Assembly (NCBI RefSeq): GCF_010365805.1
Contig: NZ_CP048386.1
Span: 372,001-436,000 of the forward strand
Source: Spiroplasma sp. BIUS-1
GTDB taxonomy: Bacteria; Bacillota_I; Bacilli_A; Mycoplasmatales; Mycoplasmataceae
Direction: 5' to 3'
DNA: 64,000 bases
The notes below the pieces were generated by a model that was not told where the DNA came from, ran no database searches, and saw only the letters and a list, made by a program, of their open reading frames with translations. How positions within the stretch are numbered: position 1 is the first letter of the stretch; each line of letters opens with the position of its first letter. The position numbers and the translations under genes are program-made. Below, piece after piece: positions 52,417 through 62,491 of the stretch.

Positions 52417-55044
52417 ATGGCAATTAAAGAAGAAAAAGGAATCATTAATTTCGCGCTTGAAGATTTAATGGGAGATAGATTTGGTAGATATGCCAAATAC
52501 ATTATTCAAGAAAGAGCTTTACCTGACGTTAGAGATGGATTAAAACCAGTTCAAAGACGTATTTTATTTACTATGAACGAAATTAACTTAACTCATGACA
52601 GAGCATATAAAAAATCTGCTCGTGTTGTTGGGGATGTTATTGGTAAGTATCACCCACATGGAGATACTTCTGTTTATGATGCGTTAGTTCGTATGAGTCA
52701 ACCTTGAAAATTAAATATTCCTTTAGTTGATATGCACGGTAACAATGGATCAATTGATGGAGATAGTGCAGCTGCTATGCGTTATACTGAAACAAGACTT
52801 GCTAAAATATCAAGTATTATTTTAGCTGACCTTCAAAAAAATACTGTATTGTTTGCACCTAACTATGATGATTCAGAAAAAGAACCAACAGTTTTACCTG
52901 GATACTTTCCAAATATTTTAGTAAATGGAGCAACAGGAATTGCTGCAGGTTATGCAACAAACATGCCTCCACACAACATCAATGAAATTATTGATGCTGT
53001 TATTGAAAAAATTAAAAATCCAAAAATTAAATTAAAAGATATTTTAAAAATTGTTAAAGGTCCAGATTTCCCAACTGGTGGAATTGTTATGGGACAAGAA
53101 GGAATAGAATCTGCATTTGAAACTGGTAAAGGAAGAGTAATTCTTCAATCAAAAATGCACAGAGAAGAAAATAATATAGTAATTGATGAAATTCCTTATG
53201 AAGTTGTTAAACAAGATCTTGTAAGAAAAATCGGAGATGTTGTTGATGCAAATCCTCAAATCGAAGTAAAAGAAGTTAGAGATGAAACAGATAGAACTGG
53301 TTTAAGAATTGTAATTGAATTATCACCAAAAGCTGATTATGAAATTACAAGAAAGTTCTTATTGAAAAACACACCTTTACAAATTTCTTACAACTACAAC
53401 AATGTTGTTATTGTTGATAAACAACCAAAACAATTAGGAATCATTCCTATGATCGAAGCTTATATTAAACATTACAAAGAAGTGTTTTCAAGAAAAACAC
53501 AATTTGATTTAGACAAAGCTTCAAAAAGATTAGAAATAATTGATGGATTAATAAAAGCAATTTCTATTTTAGATGATGTAATAAAAATTATTAGAAACTC
53601 ATCAAATAGAGGAGATGCTATTGCTAACTTAAAAGAAAAACATAACTTTAGTGAAACACAAGCTATTGCCATAGTTGATTTAAGACTTTATAGATTAACT
53701 TCAACTGACGTTGTTAAGTTAGAAGAAGAGAAAAAAGAATTAGTATCATTGGTAGATGGTTATAAAGCAATCTTAAGTGATGTTTCTGTTCTTGATAAAA
53801 AAGTTATTGAACAACTTGAAGCAACTAAAAAAGAATTTGGTGTTGCAAGAAGAAGTGAAGTTGTAAGTGAAATTGAAAACATTGAAGTTGAAATTAAAAA
53901 AACAATCGTTCAAAAAGATTACACAATTTGAATTTCACAAGATGGTTACTTGAAAGCAATTGAAGATTCACAACTTGGTAAAAATTCAATGGCAGACTTT
54001 AAACGTAAACCAAATGATATTTGAATTTCACAAGTGCCTGCATCAAGTTTAGACTTTATTCTTTTAGTTTCAAGTGCTGGAACTTATTATTCAATTCCAG
54101 TTTATAAAATCATTCCAAGTAAATGAAAAGAAACTGGTATGCATATAAATAAAGTTGCAACAATTTCTGGTAATGAAAGAATTCTTGCAGCATTTGTTGT
54201 TAAAGAATTTAAAAATGCAAAACAAGAAATCTTGTTAGCAACAAAAAAAGGTATGATCAAACGTACTCCAATAGAAGATTTAGAAACAAAATTATTCTCT
54301 AAACCATTTAGAATTATTAAATTACAAAATGAAGACGAACTTGTTTCAGCTTCACTTGTAACTTCACAAACAAAAACAGTTACTATGCTTACAAGAACTG
54401 GTTTTGCAGTTAGATATGACATTGCAGAAATTCCTTCAGCAGGTCCTAACGCAAAAGGGGTTAAGTCAACAGTTGTTAAAGACGAAGACATTGTAGCTGG
54501 TAAAGCATTTGCAAGCGGAGATATATTAGTAATTACTAATAAAGGTAACGTTAAAAAAATTCAACAAGATCTTGTTCCGATTATGGCAAGACCAAAACGT
54601 GGAATCAGATTATATCCATGAAATAAAAAACGTGATGAGTTTGCAACATTCTTATACAACGTTCAAACAAAAGATATTTTAAATATCTTAGATGAAGAAG
54701 ATAATTTAACACAATTAAATGTTAAAAACTTTAAATTTGCAGAACTAGAAGATGTTCCTGAAGATTTAGATATGGCAGAAATTATAACAACTACTTTAGA
54801 AAAATCATTTATCATTAAAAACGGTGATACACCAATACCACCAAAAAGTGCTGATGAAGATGAAGCTGTTAAAGTAGAGGTTACTAAAAAACCTGAAGCT
54901 AAAAAAACAGAAACAGTTAAAAAAGAAACTAGTGTAAAAAAACCTGAAGTTAAAAAAGTAGAAGCTGTAAAAAAACCAGCTGAAAAAAATATTAACGATG
55001 AAGAAACTAGTGAACTTATAATAGATGTTGAAGACTTAATTTAA
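52417..55044 (+). CDS. parC: DNA topoisomerase IV subunit A
   Basis: An 875-residue subunit. The N-terminal half has [32 protein letters not shown] and the catalytic Tyr region [13 protein letters not shown]. The phrase [20 protein letters not shown] marks ParC; GyrA would have DGQGNFGS. The C-terminal beta-propeller region has repeated strands with degenerate motifs. The last 60 or so residues are a Lys/Pro/Glu/Val-rich, probably disordered tail with repeated KKPE and KKVE units, beyond the usual end. It ends the parE operon. Confidence 0.95.
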
Positions 55045-55066
55045 AAAACACCAAAGGTGTTTTTTA
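55043..55066 (+). terminator. Terminator of the parE-parC operon
   Basis: AAAACACC (55045-55052), AAA loop, GGTGTTTT (55056-55063), T-rich tail; it begins in the parC stop codon. Confidence 0.8.
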
Positions 55067-55094
55067 TTTTATTTTGTGGTTAAATTAGTAAGAA

Positions 55095-55538
55095 ATGAGT
55101 GATACTTTGATTATTCAAATAATAGGTCTATATGAGCAAGATCAAATAAACTTTGCTAATTACTTATCTAAGAAATATGGAATAAATTTATTTTTTGCAA
55201 ATCAATTTACTGAAAAGGATTTACAAGAAACTATCGATAAATATAGTTCTTTCATTTTAAAAAATAAAACCTTTATCATAGTGGGTTCAATATTTAATTT
55301 TATAAAAGCAGGATTTTATAAAAGAGATTATTTAATATGATTAGATAAAAAAGATGAAAATAAAATTAACAATAAAAATAAAATGAATAAGTTTAATGAA
55401 GTGTTTAGAGAATATGAAATATCAAATTCTAAAAAAATAATTATTGATTCAAATTTAAATTTAAGAGATCAAGAAAAAATATTTTTAAATATTATGGAGA
55501 AAAAAGATTATGAATACATACAAGGGAAAGATAAGTAG
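55095..55538 (+). CDS. Unknown small protein overlapping recD2
   Basis: A 147-residue protein with a short hydrophobic start (LIIQIIGLYEQ) and alternating strand/helix patterns, including FIIVGSIFNFI and KIIIDSN. It recalls a degenerate nucleotide-binding fold, but no P-loop is present. The ribosome site is weak (AAGAAA). The last 29 bases overlap the recD2 start in another frame, so translation is coupled. One TGA encodes Trp. Confidence 0.65.
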
Positions 55539-57720
55539 ATTTATTTTTAAAGGTGACAACGGTTTTGCTATTGCTGTTTTCATTTTATTTAATAATGAAA
55601 AAAAATCTATAACTTTAACAGGTCCCATTGGCTACATGAAGATGGGAATAGTGTATGAAATAACAGGAGAAGAAGTTGAAGACATAAAAAGAAATCAAAA
55701 AAACTTTGCAGTAAAAAGTTTTACTCAAGTTAAACATTTTGATACAGAAGGTTTAATAAAATATTTAAGTTCTCCAACATTTCCAACAGTAGGGAAAAAG
55801 TTAGCAGAAAATATTGTAGATCATTTTAAAGATGATGTATTTAAAAAAATAATGGACAACAAAGAAGAACTTTTAAAAGTTCAAGACATGACAAAAGAAA
55901 AAGCAGAAATTATTTATGATGTTATAGTTTCTAAGTTTGGAGACAATAAAGTTTTAGATGTGTTTGTTGAAAATAATTTAAAAATGGAATTTTTAAATAT
56001 CTTGCAAAGAGAATTTGAAGATGTAAATTTAATGGAACAAATTTTAAAAGAGGACTTTTATAACTGAGCAAACCAAAATAAACTACAACCATTTGTGGAA
56101 GTTGATAAAGTTTGTTTAGCTTTTGGAATGGATGAGTTTGATGAAAGAAGAGTTTCTTGATATGCAAATGAATTTGTAAAAGAAATTTTATTCAAAGAAG
56201 GAAACACTTATACTTCTCTTGATGAGTTAATGAAAAAGTTAAGACCACAATTTAATTTGAGTCAACAAGATATTTACAATAAACTTGTATATGCTAAAAC
56301 AGAAAAAATACTTTACTTTAAAAATGAAAAAATATATACAAATGAAAGTTATGAAGATGAACAATATATTGCAAAAGAACTTATTGATCTTTCTTTAAAA
56401 TCAAATTTCATTAAAAGAGAAATTGACTTTGATGCAAAACTAAAAGAAGTTGAAGAGTTCATAAGTTCTAGAAATGGAATTGAAGAATTTAAATACAATG
56501 ATGAACAAGTACAAGCTATTAGAAACTTTATTGACAATGATATATCAATAATTACTGGTGGACCTGGAACTGGAAAGACAACAGTTATTACTGGAATTGT
56601 AAAAATGTATGAATTAGTTTATAACGATTCAAATTATGCAATAACAGCTCCAACAGGAAGAGCTGCAGGAAAAATTAAAGATGATTCTGGTTTTAAAACT
56701 TCAACAATTCATAGACTTCTTCAATATTCTGGAAATGATGTTTTTGAAGCAAATGAATCAAAACCAATTTATAAAAATCTGGTTGTTATTGATGAATGTT
56801 CAATGATTGATAATCATTTATTTGCATCTCTTTTAAAAGGTGTAAAAGGAATTAAAAAAATATTATTAGTAGGAGATGCAGAACAATTGCCAAGTGTAAG
56901 TTATGGTAACTTATATGAAGATTTAATTGAATGTAATCAATTTAAAACAACAAGACTTGTTAAAAACAATAGACAAAAAACAAATAATGGAGAAGTTAAC
57001 TCTATTATTGATCTTTCAAATGCCATTAAAAATGAACAAATCAAAGAATTTGATTTTGAAAATTCTACAAATGTTGATTTTGTCTTTTCAAGTGATTTTG
57101 ACGAATCTATAAAAACACTTAAAGAAGTTTATTCTGATTTAAACCCTTCAAATATAGAAGATCAGTTAAACAATATACAAATAATAGCTCCAATGTATAA
57201 AGAATCTCTTGGAATAGACAATATTAATGCATTTATTCAAAACTTAGTAAATCCAGCAACTTCAAAGGTTTACAAAAGATATGATGCTGAATTTAGGGTA
57301 AATGATAAAGTTATGTACATTGAAAATGATCCAGTTCTAGAGTTATCGAATGGAGATGTTGGATATATTAAAGAATTAAACTTTATTGGTGAAAAGCTAA
57401 AATCAGCAATAGTTGTATTTAATGGAAGAAATATTGAAATGGGAAATAACTCATTTCAAAAAGTTAAACTAAACTATGCATGTTCTATTCACAAAACCCA
57501 AGGAAGTGAATACAAAAACACTATTTTAGTGCTGGATGGAAAAAATAGAGTTTCTAACTTTGTTTTAAATAAAAAAATGCTTTACACTGCAATTACTAGG
57601 GCAAAAGAGAAATTAATAGTGATTTCAGATATGAATTTATTTGTAAAATCCTCTTATAAAGCAGCAAAACAAAGGTTAACCACTTTAAAAGAAACAATTA
57701 ATTTATTGAATAATAAATAA
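55510..57720 (+). CDS. recD2: RecD2-type ATP-dependent DNA helicase
   Basis: A 736-residue superfamily 1B helicase. The N-terminal domain contains a helix-hairpin-helix-like region (GKKLAENIVDHF). The helicase core has motif I GGPGTGKTTVI, motif Ia-like APTGRAA, motif II VVIDECSMID, motif III LLVGDAEQLPSV, and later CSIHKTQGSEY and YTAITRAKEKL, all typical of RecD/TraA. RecD2 works without RecBC and probably takes part in repair and replication-fork processing. Its start overlaps the preceding gene. There is an AAAAAAGATT-poor ribosome site, so coupling to the upstream frame is likely. Confidence 0.93.
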
Positions 57721-57757
57721 ATAGTATATATAATAAAAAATAGTGAGGGTTAAATAT

Positions 57758-58945
57758 ATGAGACATAAAAATACATATACAGGTGCTATTGTAATTACAG
57801 TCCTTCTTTTAATTGGATTTATAGTAGCAGGAACTGTAGGACATTCTATAAATGTAAATGCTATATTAGATGCAAAAGAAAAAAATGCTTCTTGAAGTAA
57901 TCTTGTTGATTTTGATGCTTTAAGAAATAATATAACAACTCCATTATCATTATCATTTTTCTTATTTGGTATTGGTGGACTTGGAGAGTTAGTGGGGAAT
58001 GAAATTCAAAACTGATTTGGACTAGTTGTATTTACAATTACATCAATAGTTGTAATACCATTATTACTTACTTTATTTGTTTGTTATTTATCAGTTGTAA
58101 TAGTTTTATATTCAGTAGAATTCTTAAGAAGAGATTCTGAGGTTAGAAGAGTTAAAATGATCGGTAAATGAGGTATGTATGTTTCATTTGGTCTAGCTCT
58201 ATTATTTACTTTTATAGGAATAGCTTTATTTGCTTCAACTGAAAGTGGATTAAAAAATGACTTAGATGAAGGATTTAAAAATTACGATACTTTTGCAATT
58301 ACAACATTCTTAACACATATGACAAATGGTACTGTTTTTGGTGGACTTAACAGTCCATTATTAAGTGATTCAAATGTTATTGCAAACCTAAAAGGTGGTA
58401 TGGCTTTATTAGTTGTATTATTGCCAATTACAATTATTTGTTTAATAGCATTTGGTTCAATGTATATTGGGGTTTTCGTTTCAAAAAGAGAAAGTAAATC
58501 ATCAAGATTCTTTAACTGATTGAAAAATATTAGAATTGACTCACTTAGAGAATATGTTGGGTTAAATCTAAGAAACCCATGAATTTGAATTACTTCAATA
58601 ACATTTATGATTACAATTATAATTCCTGGATTTGCACATCCATATACAACTTTAACTCAGATTTTAATATCTGCAGTTAACATATTTGTTATTCCTTTAG
58701 CGTTTTCTCCTATGATTGTTGGGTTCTTTATGGCAAAAGCAATCAAGAGATTTAACTATAACTTATTAATGTTTGTTCAAATACTTGTATTATTAGCATT
58801 TACTTGAGCAATTCAAATTAACTTATGAGTATTTTTCAAAGACTCAATGTACCAAATCTCATGATTAAGTGCATTCTTACCATTTATTACATGTTCTATA
58901 TCATTGGTTGGAGCATTTGGATTTGTAAAATTCTCAGACAAATAA
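57758..58945 (+). CDS. Polytopic membrane protein, unknown function
   Basis: A 395-residue protein with about eight or nine hydrophobic segments spread over its length and only short loops. Loops carry several Trp encoded by TGA. The largest hydrophilic loop lies at about residues 165-195, before a hydrophobic segment near 210. No transporter signature recognised. A TATATAATA box lies at 57725-57733, and the Shine-Dalgarno is GAGGGT. It is a single-gene unit ended by a strong terminator. Confidence 0.78.
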
Positions 58946-58967
58946 TACGAAAGTATTATTTTTTTTG
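58941..58967 (+). terminator. Terminator with GAAA loop overlapping a stop codon
   Basis: AATAATAC (58941-58948), CGAAAG-type loop, GTATTATT (58953-58960), then T8; TAA 58943-58945 is in the stem. Confidence 0.88.
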
Positions 58968-59016
58968 TTTAAATGTTGTTTATTTGACTTAAAATATAAT
59001 TGTTAGGAGCTAAATT

Positions 59017-60159
59017 ATGATTTTAAAGAATGCAAAAATAGTATTAGAAAACAAAGTTATTAACAATGGATGAGTCGAACTAGAAAATAGAGTAATTAAA
59101 TCAGTAAATGAGGGAACAACTGATTTAGAAGGTATGGATCTAAAAGGGAAATGATTAATGCCTGGATTTATTGACTGTCATGTTCATGGTGGTTATGGTG
59201 TTGATTTTGAAAGTGGAACAATTGAAGCTTTTGAAAAGTTTTCAAAAAATGTAGCTCAAGAAGGTATTACAAGCTATGTTCAAGGAAGTGTTACTAATTC
59301 AAAAGAAAATAACAAAAAGTACTTAACTGAATTTGCAAAATTTATGCAAAGTCCAATGATAGGTTCTAAATGTTTAGGATTGCACTTAGAAGGTCCTTTT
59401 ATTTCTAAAGAAAAAAAAGGAGCTCACGAATTATCATTATTAGAAAATCCCAACATTGAGTCATTAAAAGAATTAATCAATTTTTCAAATGACAATATTA
59501 GAATAGTTACTTATGCAGCTGACTTACAAGATGGAAGCTTTACTAAGTTTATGTTAGAAAATAACATATTGCCAAGTGTTGGTCATACAAATATGAGTTT
59601 TTCAGAATGTGAAAAAGATTATGAAATAGGATTCAGACATGTAACTCACTTATTCAATGGTATGAGTGGTGTTAGTCAATATGAACCTGGTCTTGCTTCA
59701 TTTAGTTTATTTAAAGATGACATACTTTGTGAACTTATAACTGATGGAATTCATATAGAAAAAGATACTTTAAAACTAGTTTATAAAATAAAAGGACCTG
59801 AAAATATTTGTATCATAACTGATGCTATGAATGCAAAAGGTTTAGATGATGGTGAATATAAACTTGGTAATTTAGAAGTTATAAAAAAAGGAATGAAAGT
59901 TTCTTTAAAAGATAGTGGTGTTTTAGCTGGAGCTGGAGCAACTTATGATCACAACATAAGAACTATGATTGAAGCAAATCCTCAAATTGAAATGAGTGAT
60001 TTAATTAAAATGACATCAACAAATATTGCAAAGCAATTAAATATTTTTGATTCAACAGGAAGCATTGAAGTAAATAAATTTGCAGACCTAGTTGTTTTAA
60101 ATGACAAACTTGAAGTAGAAAAAACATTTGTAGAAGGGAAAGTTGTATATGAAAGATAA
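59017..60159 (+). CDS. nagA: N-acetylglucosamine-6-phosphate deacetylase
   Basis: A 380-residue amidohydrolase that removes acetate from GlcNAc-6-phosphate. Motifs are MPGFIDCHVHGGYGVDF (HxH metal site), LHLEGPF, VGHTNMSF, HVTHLFNGM, DGIHI and the catalytic Asp in ITDAMNAKG. It starts an operon of four genes with overlaps of 11 and 8 bases and a one-base gap. A TATAAT lies at 58995-59000, close to the ribosome site TTAGGAG. Confidence 0.95.
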
Positions 60160-60721
60160 AATTAATCCAAGAAGTTTTACAATGACAAAATTCTTGCTGA
60201 CTTTAGGATTAATTTTAAACTATACAATTTCTCTAATGGCTTTTATAAATATTCATAAAGGCAATGAAGAAAATTTATTATTATCAACAAGATCATATTT
60301 AATTATTGAAATACTATTATTAGTTTCTTCAATGGTTTCGTTTATTGTTTTTTTTCTTGTAAGAAAAGATATAAATAAAAAAATAAATTACAAATACAAT
60401 AAAAAAGAAAAAACTTTAATTTATATAATTTTTTCTATTTTATCTTTAGTTTTTGTAATTACTTTTATAAATCTATTTACTATATTTTTTATCTTTGAAA
60501 AAATTGAAATACTAATAATTGTATTGCTAGTAGTTCAACTAATAATAGGAATTTCAATTTCTATTTTGGAAAGTTACTCAAGACTTTCAGAACAAGTCAT
60601 TGTAAATAAATTATGATTTGAAAATGATGAAGATAAAAAAGAAGTTAAAAAATCAGAGACAAAAGTTATAAATAAAAAAGAAAATTTCAATCCATTTATG
60701 GAGGAGGAAGACAATGATTAA
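60149..60721 (+). CDS. Membrane protein within the nagA operon
   Basis: A 190-residue protein with four hydrophobic segments at about residues 12-33, 47-70, 89-110 and 112-140. A cytoplasmic charged tail follows and ends in an acidic run. No family recognised. ATG 60149 overlaps the nagA end by 11 bases. Its own end overlaps the next start by eight bases, and its tail codons MEEED form the GGAGGAGG ribosome site of the next gene. Confidence 0.75.
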
Positions 60722-61694
60722 ATTTGGAACTATAGGTACTTCAAAAATAACAGAACAATTTATTGAGTCTGCTGTTAAAAATCCGAATTGTAAAGTTGTA
60801 TGTTGTTACTCAAGAGATAAAATGAGAGCTCAAGGATTAATTAGAAGTCATAAACTTTATGCAAAAGCTGTAGATAGTTTTGATCAAATGCTTGATGAAG
60901 TTGATGCAGTATATATTGCTTCACCAAATGGTTTACACTATGAGCAAGCAAAATATTTTCTTGCACAACAAAAACATGTTTTGTTAGAAAAACCTTTAAC
61001 TCTTTCATTTAATCAAGCATTGGAATTAATTGAAATTGCAAAAAGAAATAATGTTTTCTTAATGGAAGCTTACAAAACTTTTCATTGTCCTCAATTTAGT
61101 CATTTATTTGAATTTACAAAAAAATACCAACCATTCATTGCAAATTTAAATTTAAATAAATATTCTTCAAGAATGGATAAAGTTAAAATGGGGCAATTTG
61201 ATTCTGTTTTTGATTCTACTTTAGGAAAAGGTTCTACTTATGACATGTTAATATATCCAGTTGAATTAAGTATTGCACTTTTTGGTCCTGTAGTTGAAGT
61301 AAAATCAATGGGTCAAAAATTAATCAATGGAAGTGGAATGAATGATTGTGTTATTTTAAGACATGAGAATGGAGAACTTACAAACATAGTTTGTAGTAAA
61401 GCAAGTAATGGAAGAATTGACAGTGAATTGCTTTCAGATATTGCAACACTAACTTTCAAAAATGTTATACAATTAGAAGAGATTAGTGTGCACAATACAA
61501 ACTCTGAAGAATCACAACTTATTCATAAAACACAAGATGATAAAGATTTATTTGATTATGAAATAGCTGTATTTTTAAAAATGATCTTGGAAAATGATTT
61601 CCAATTAAGAGATTACTTATTAGATATTAGTTGTGAAACTGTAAGAGTTTTAAATATTGTCGAAAACAATCAAGAGAAATTAGGAGATAACTAA
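60714..61694 (+). CDS. Gfo/Idh/MocA-family oxidoreductase
   Basis: A 326-residue NAD(P)-dependent oxidoreductase. The Rossmann motif is [10 protein letters not shown] at the N-terminus (GxxGxSxxx). [15 protein letters not shown] and LLEKPLTL are the signature of the family, with the substrate-binding Lys in EKPLTL. The C-terminal domain fits the dehydrogenase fold. The family oxidises or reduces various sugars; the operon with nagA and deoC suggests an amino sugar or nucleoside sugar substrate. Translation is coupled to the preceding membrane gene. Confidence 0.9.
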   Translation: MIKFGTIGTSKITEQFIESAVKNPNCKVVCCYSRDKMRAQGLIRSHKLYAKAVDSFDQMLDEVDAVYIASPNGLHYEQAKYFLAQQKHVLLEKPLTLSFNQALELIEIAKRNNVFLMEAYKTFHCPQFSHLFEFTKKYQPFIANLNLNKYSSRMDKVKMGQFDSVFDSTLGKGSTYDMLIYPVELSIALFGPVVEVKSMGQKLINGSGMNDCVILRHENGELTNIVCSKASNGRIDSELLSDIATLTFKNVIQLEEISVHNTNSEESQLIHKTQDDKDLFDYEIAVFLKMILENDFQLRDYLLDISCETVRVLNIVENNQEKLGDN

Positions 61695-61695
61695 A

Positions 61696-62358
61696 ATGGA
61701 ATTAAATAAATATATTGATCACACTTTATTAAAAGCTGATGCTAAAAAAAGTGAAATAGAAAAATTATGTTTAGAAGCAAAAGAATTTGATTTTGCAACA
61801 GTTTGTATAAACCCTGGACAAATAGCTTATGCTAAAAGTTTATTGGCAGATACAAATGTTGGTATTACAACTGTTGTTGGTTTTCCTTTAGGAGCAACAA
61901 CAAGTGAAGTTAAAGCTTTCGAAACAAAACAAGCAATTGAAAATGGAGCAACTGAAATTGATATGGTAATCAATATTGGTGCTGTAAAAGATGCTAATTG
62001 AGATTTAGTTTTAAATGACATGAAAGCTGTAAAAAGTGCAGCTCCAAATAACTGTGTAAAAGTTATTTTAGAAAATTGTTTATTAACAAAAGAAGAAATT
62101 ACAAAATGTTGTGAATTAGCTTTAGAAGCTAAATTAGAATTTGTTAAAACTTCAACAGGATTTTCAACAGGGGGAGCAACTTTTGAAGATGTAGCTCTTA
62201 TGAAATCTGTTGTTAAAGATAATGCAAAAGTTAAAGCTGCTGGTGGAGTTAGAACTTTTGATGATGCTATGAAAATGATCGAAAATGGAGCAGATCGTTT
62301 AGGAACAAGCGGTGGAGTTGCTATTGTTCAAGGACAAGAGCACAAAAACGGTTACTAG
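61696..62358 (+). CDS. deoC: Deoxyribose-phosphate aldolase
   Basis: A 220-residue class I aldolase that splits deoxyribose 5-phosphate into glyceraldehyde 3-phosphate and acetaldehyde. It has [11 protein letters not shown] at the start, [18 protein letters not shown] and the Schiff-base Lys in [15 protein letters not shown], plus VKAAGGVRT. It starts one base after the oxidoreductase gene. Together with the salvage enzymes it feeds nucleoside sugars into glycolysis. Confidence 0.97.
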
Positions 62359-62383
62359 TTTTTTTAAAAGCATTTTAATAATT

Positions 62384-62410
62384 TTAAGTACTAAATAAGT
62401 ACTTTTTTTA
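62384..62410 (+). terminator. Terminator of the nagA-deoC operon
   Basis: AAGTACT (62386-62392) and AGTACTT (62398-62404), 5-base loop, T-run. Confidence 0.8.
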
Positions 62411-62420
62411 TAGCTTGAAT

Positions 62421-62450
62421 AAGGTTGCTTATAAAAAGCACCTTTTTTTT
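62421..62450 (+). terminator. Second hairpin after the deoC terminator
   Basis: AAGGTTGCTT pairs imperfectly with AAGCACCTT (one bulge) and is followed by T8. It may be a backup terminator. Confidence 0.45.
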
Positions 62451-62452
62451 GG

Positions 62453-62458
62453 TATAAT
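62453..62458 (+). promoter_or_regulatory. Extended -10 box of the coiled-coil gene
   Basis: TGG-TATAAT with no good -35 box, about 34 bases before ATG 62492. Confidence 0.5.
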
Positions 62459-62491
62459 ATAAATAATGTATTTGTCTAAGGAGCATTTTTA

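Noticed and set aside
49458-55044. Assignment as gyrB-gyrA
   Set aside because: The [11 protein letters not shown] motif in the A subunit and the post-TOPRIM sequence in the B subunit match topoisomerase IV.
766-58945. Apparent frameshifts or pseudogenes where genes break at TGA
   Set aside because: Reading TGA as Trp restores full-length families such as miaA, relA, pepF, parE and recD2, so the breaks are due to the genetic code. TGG is also used now and then (for example in miaA and secDF).
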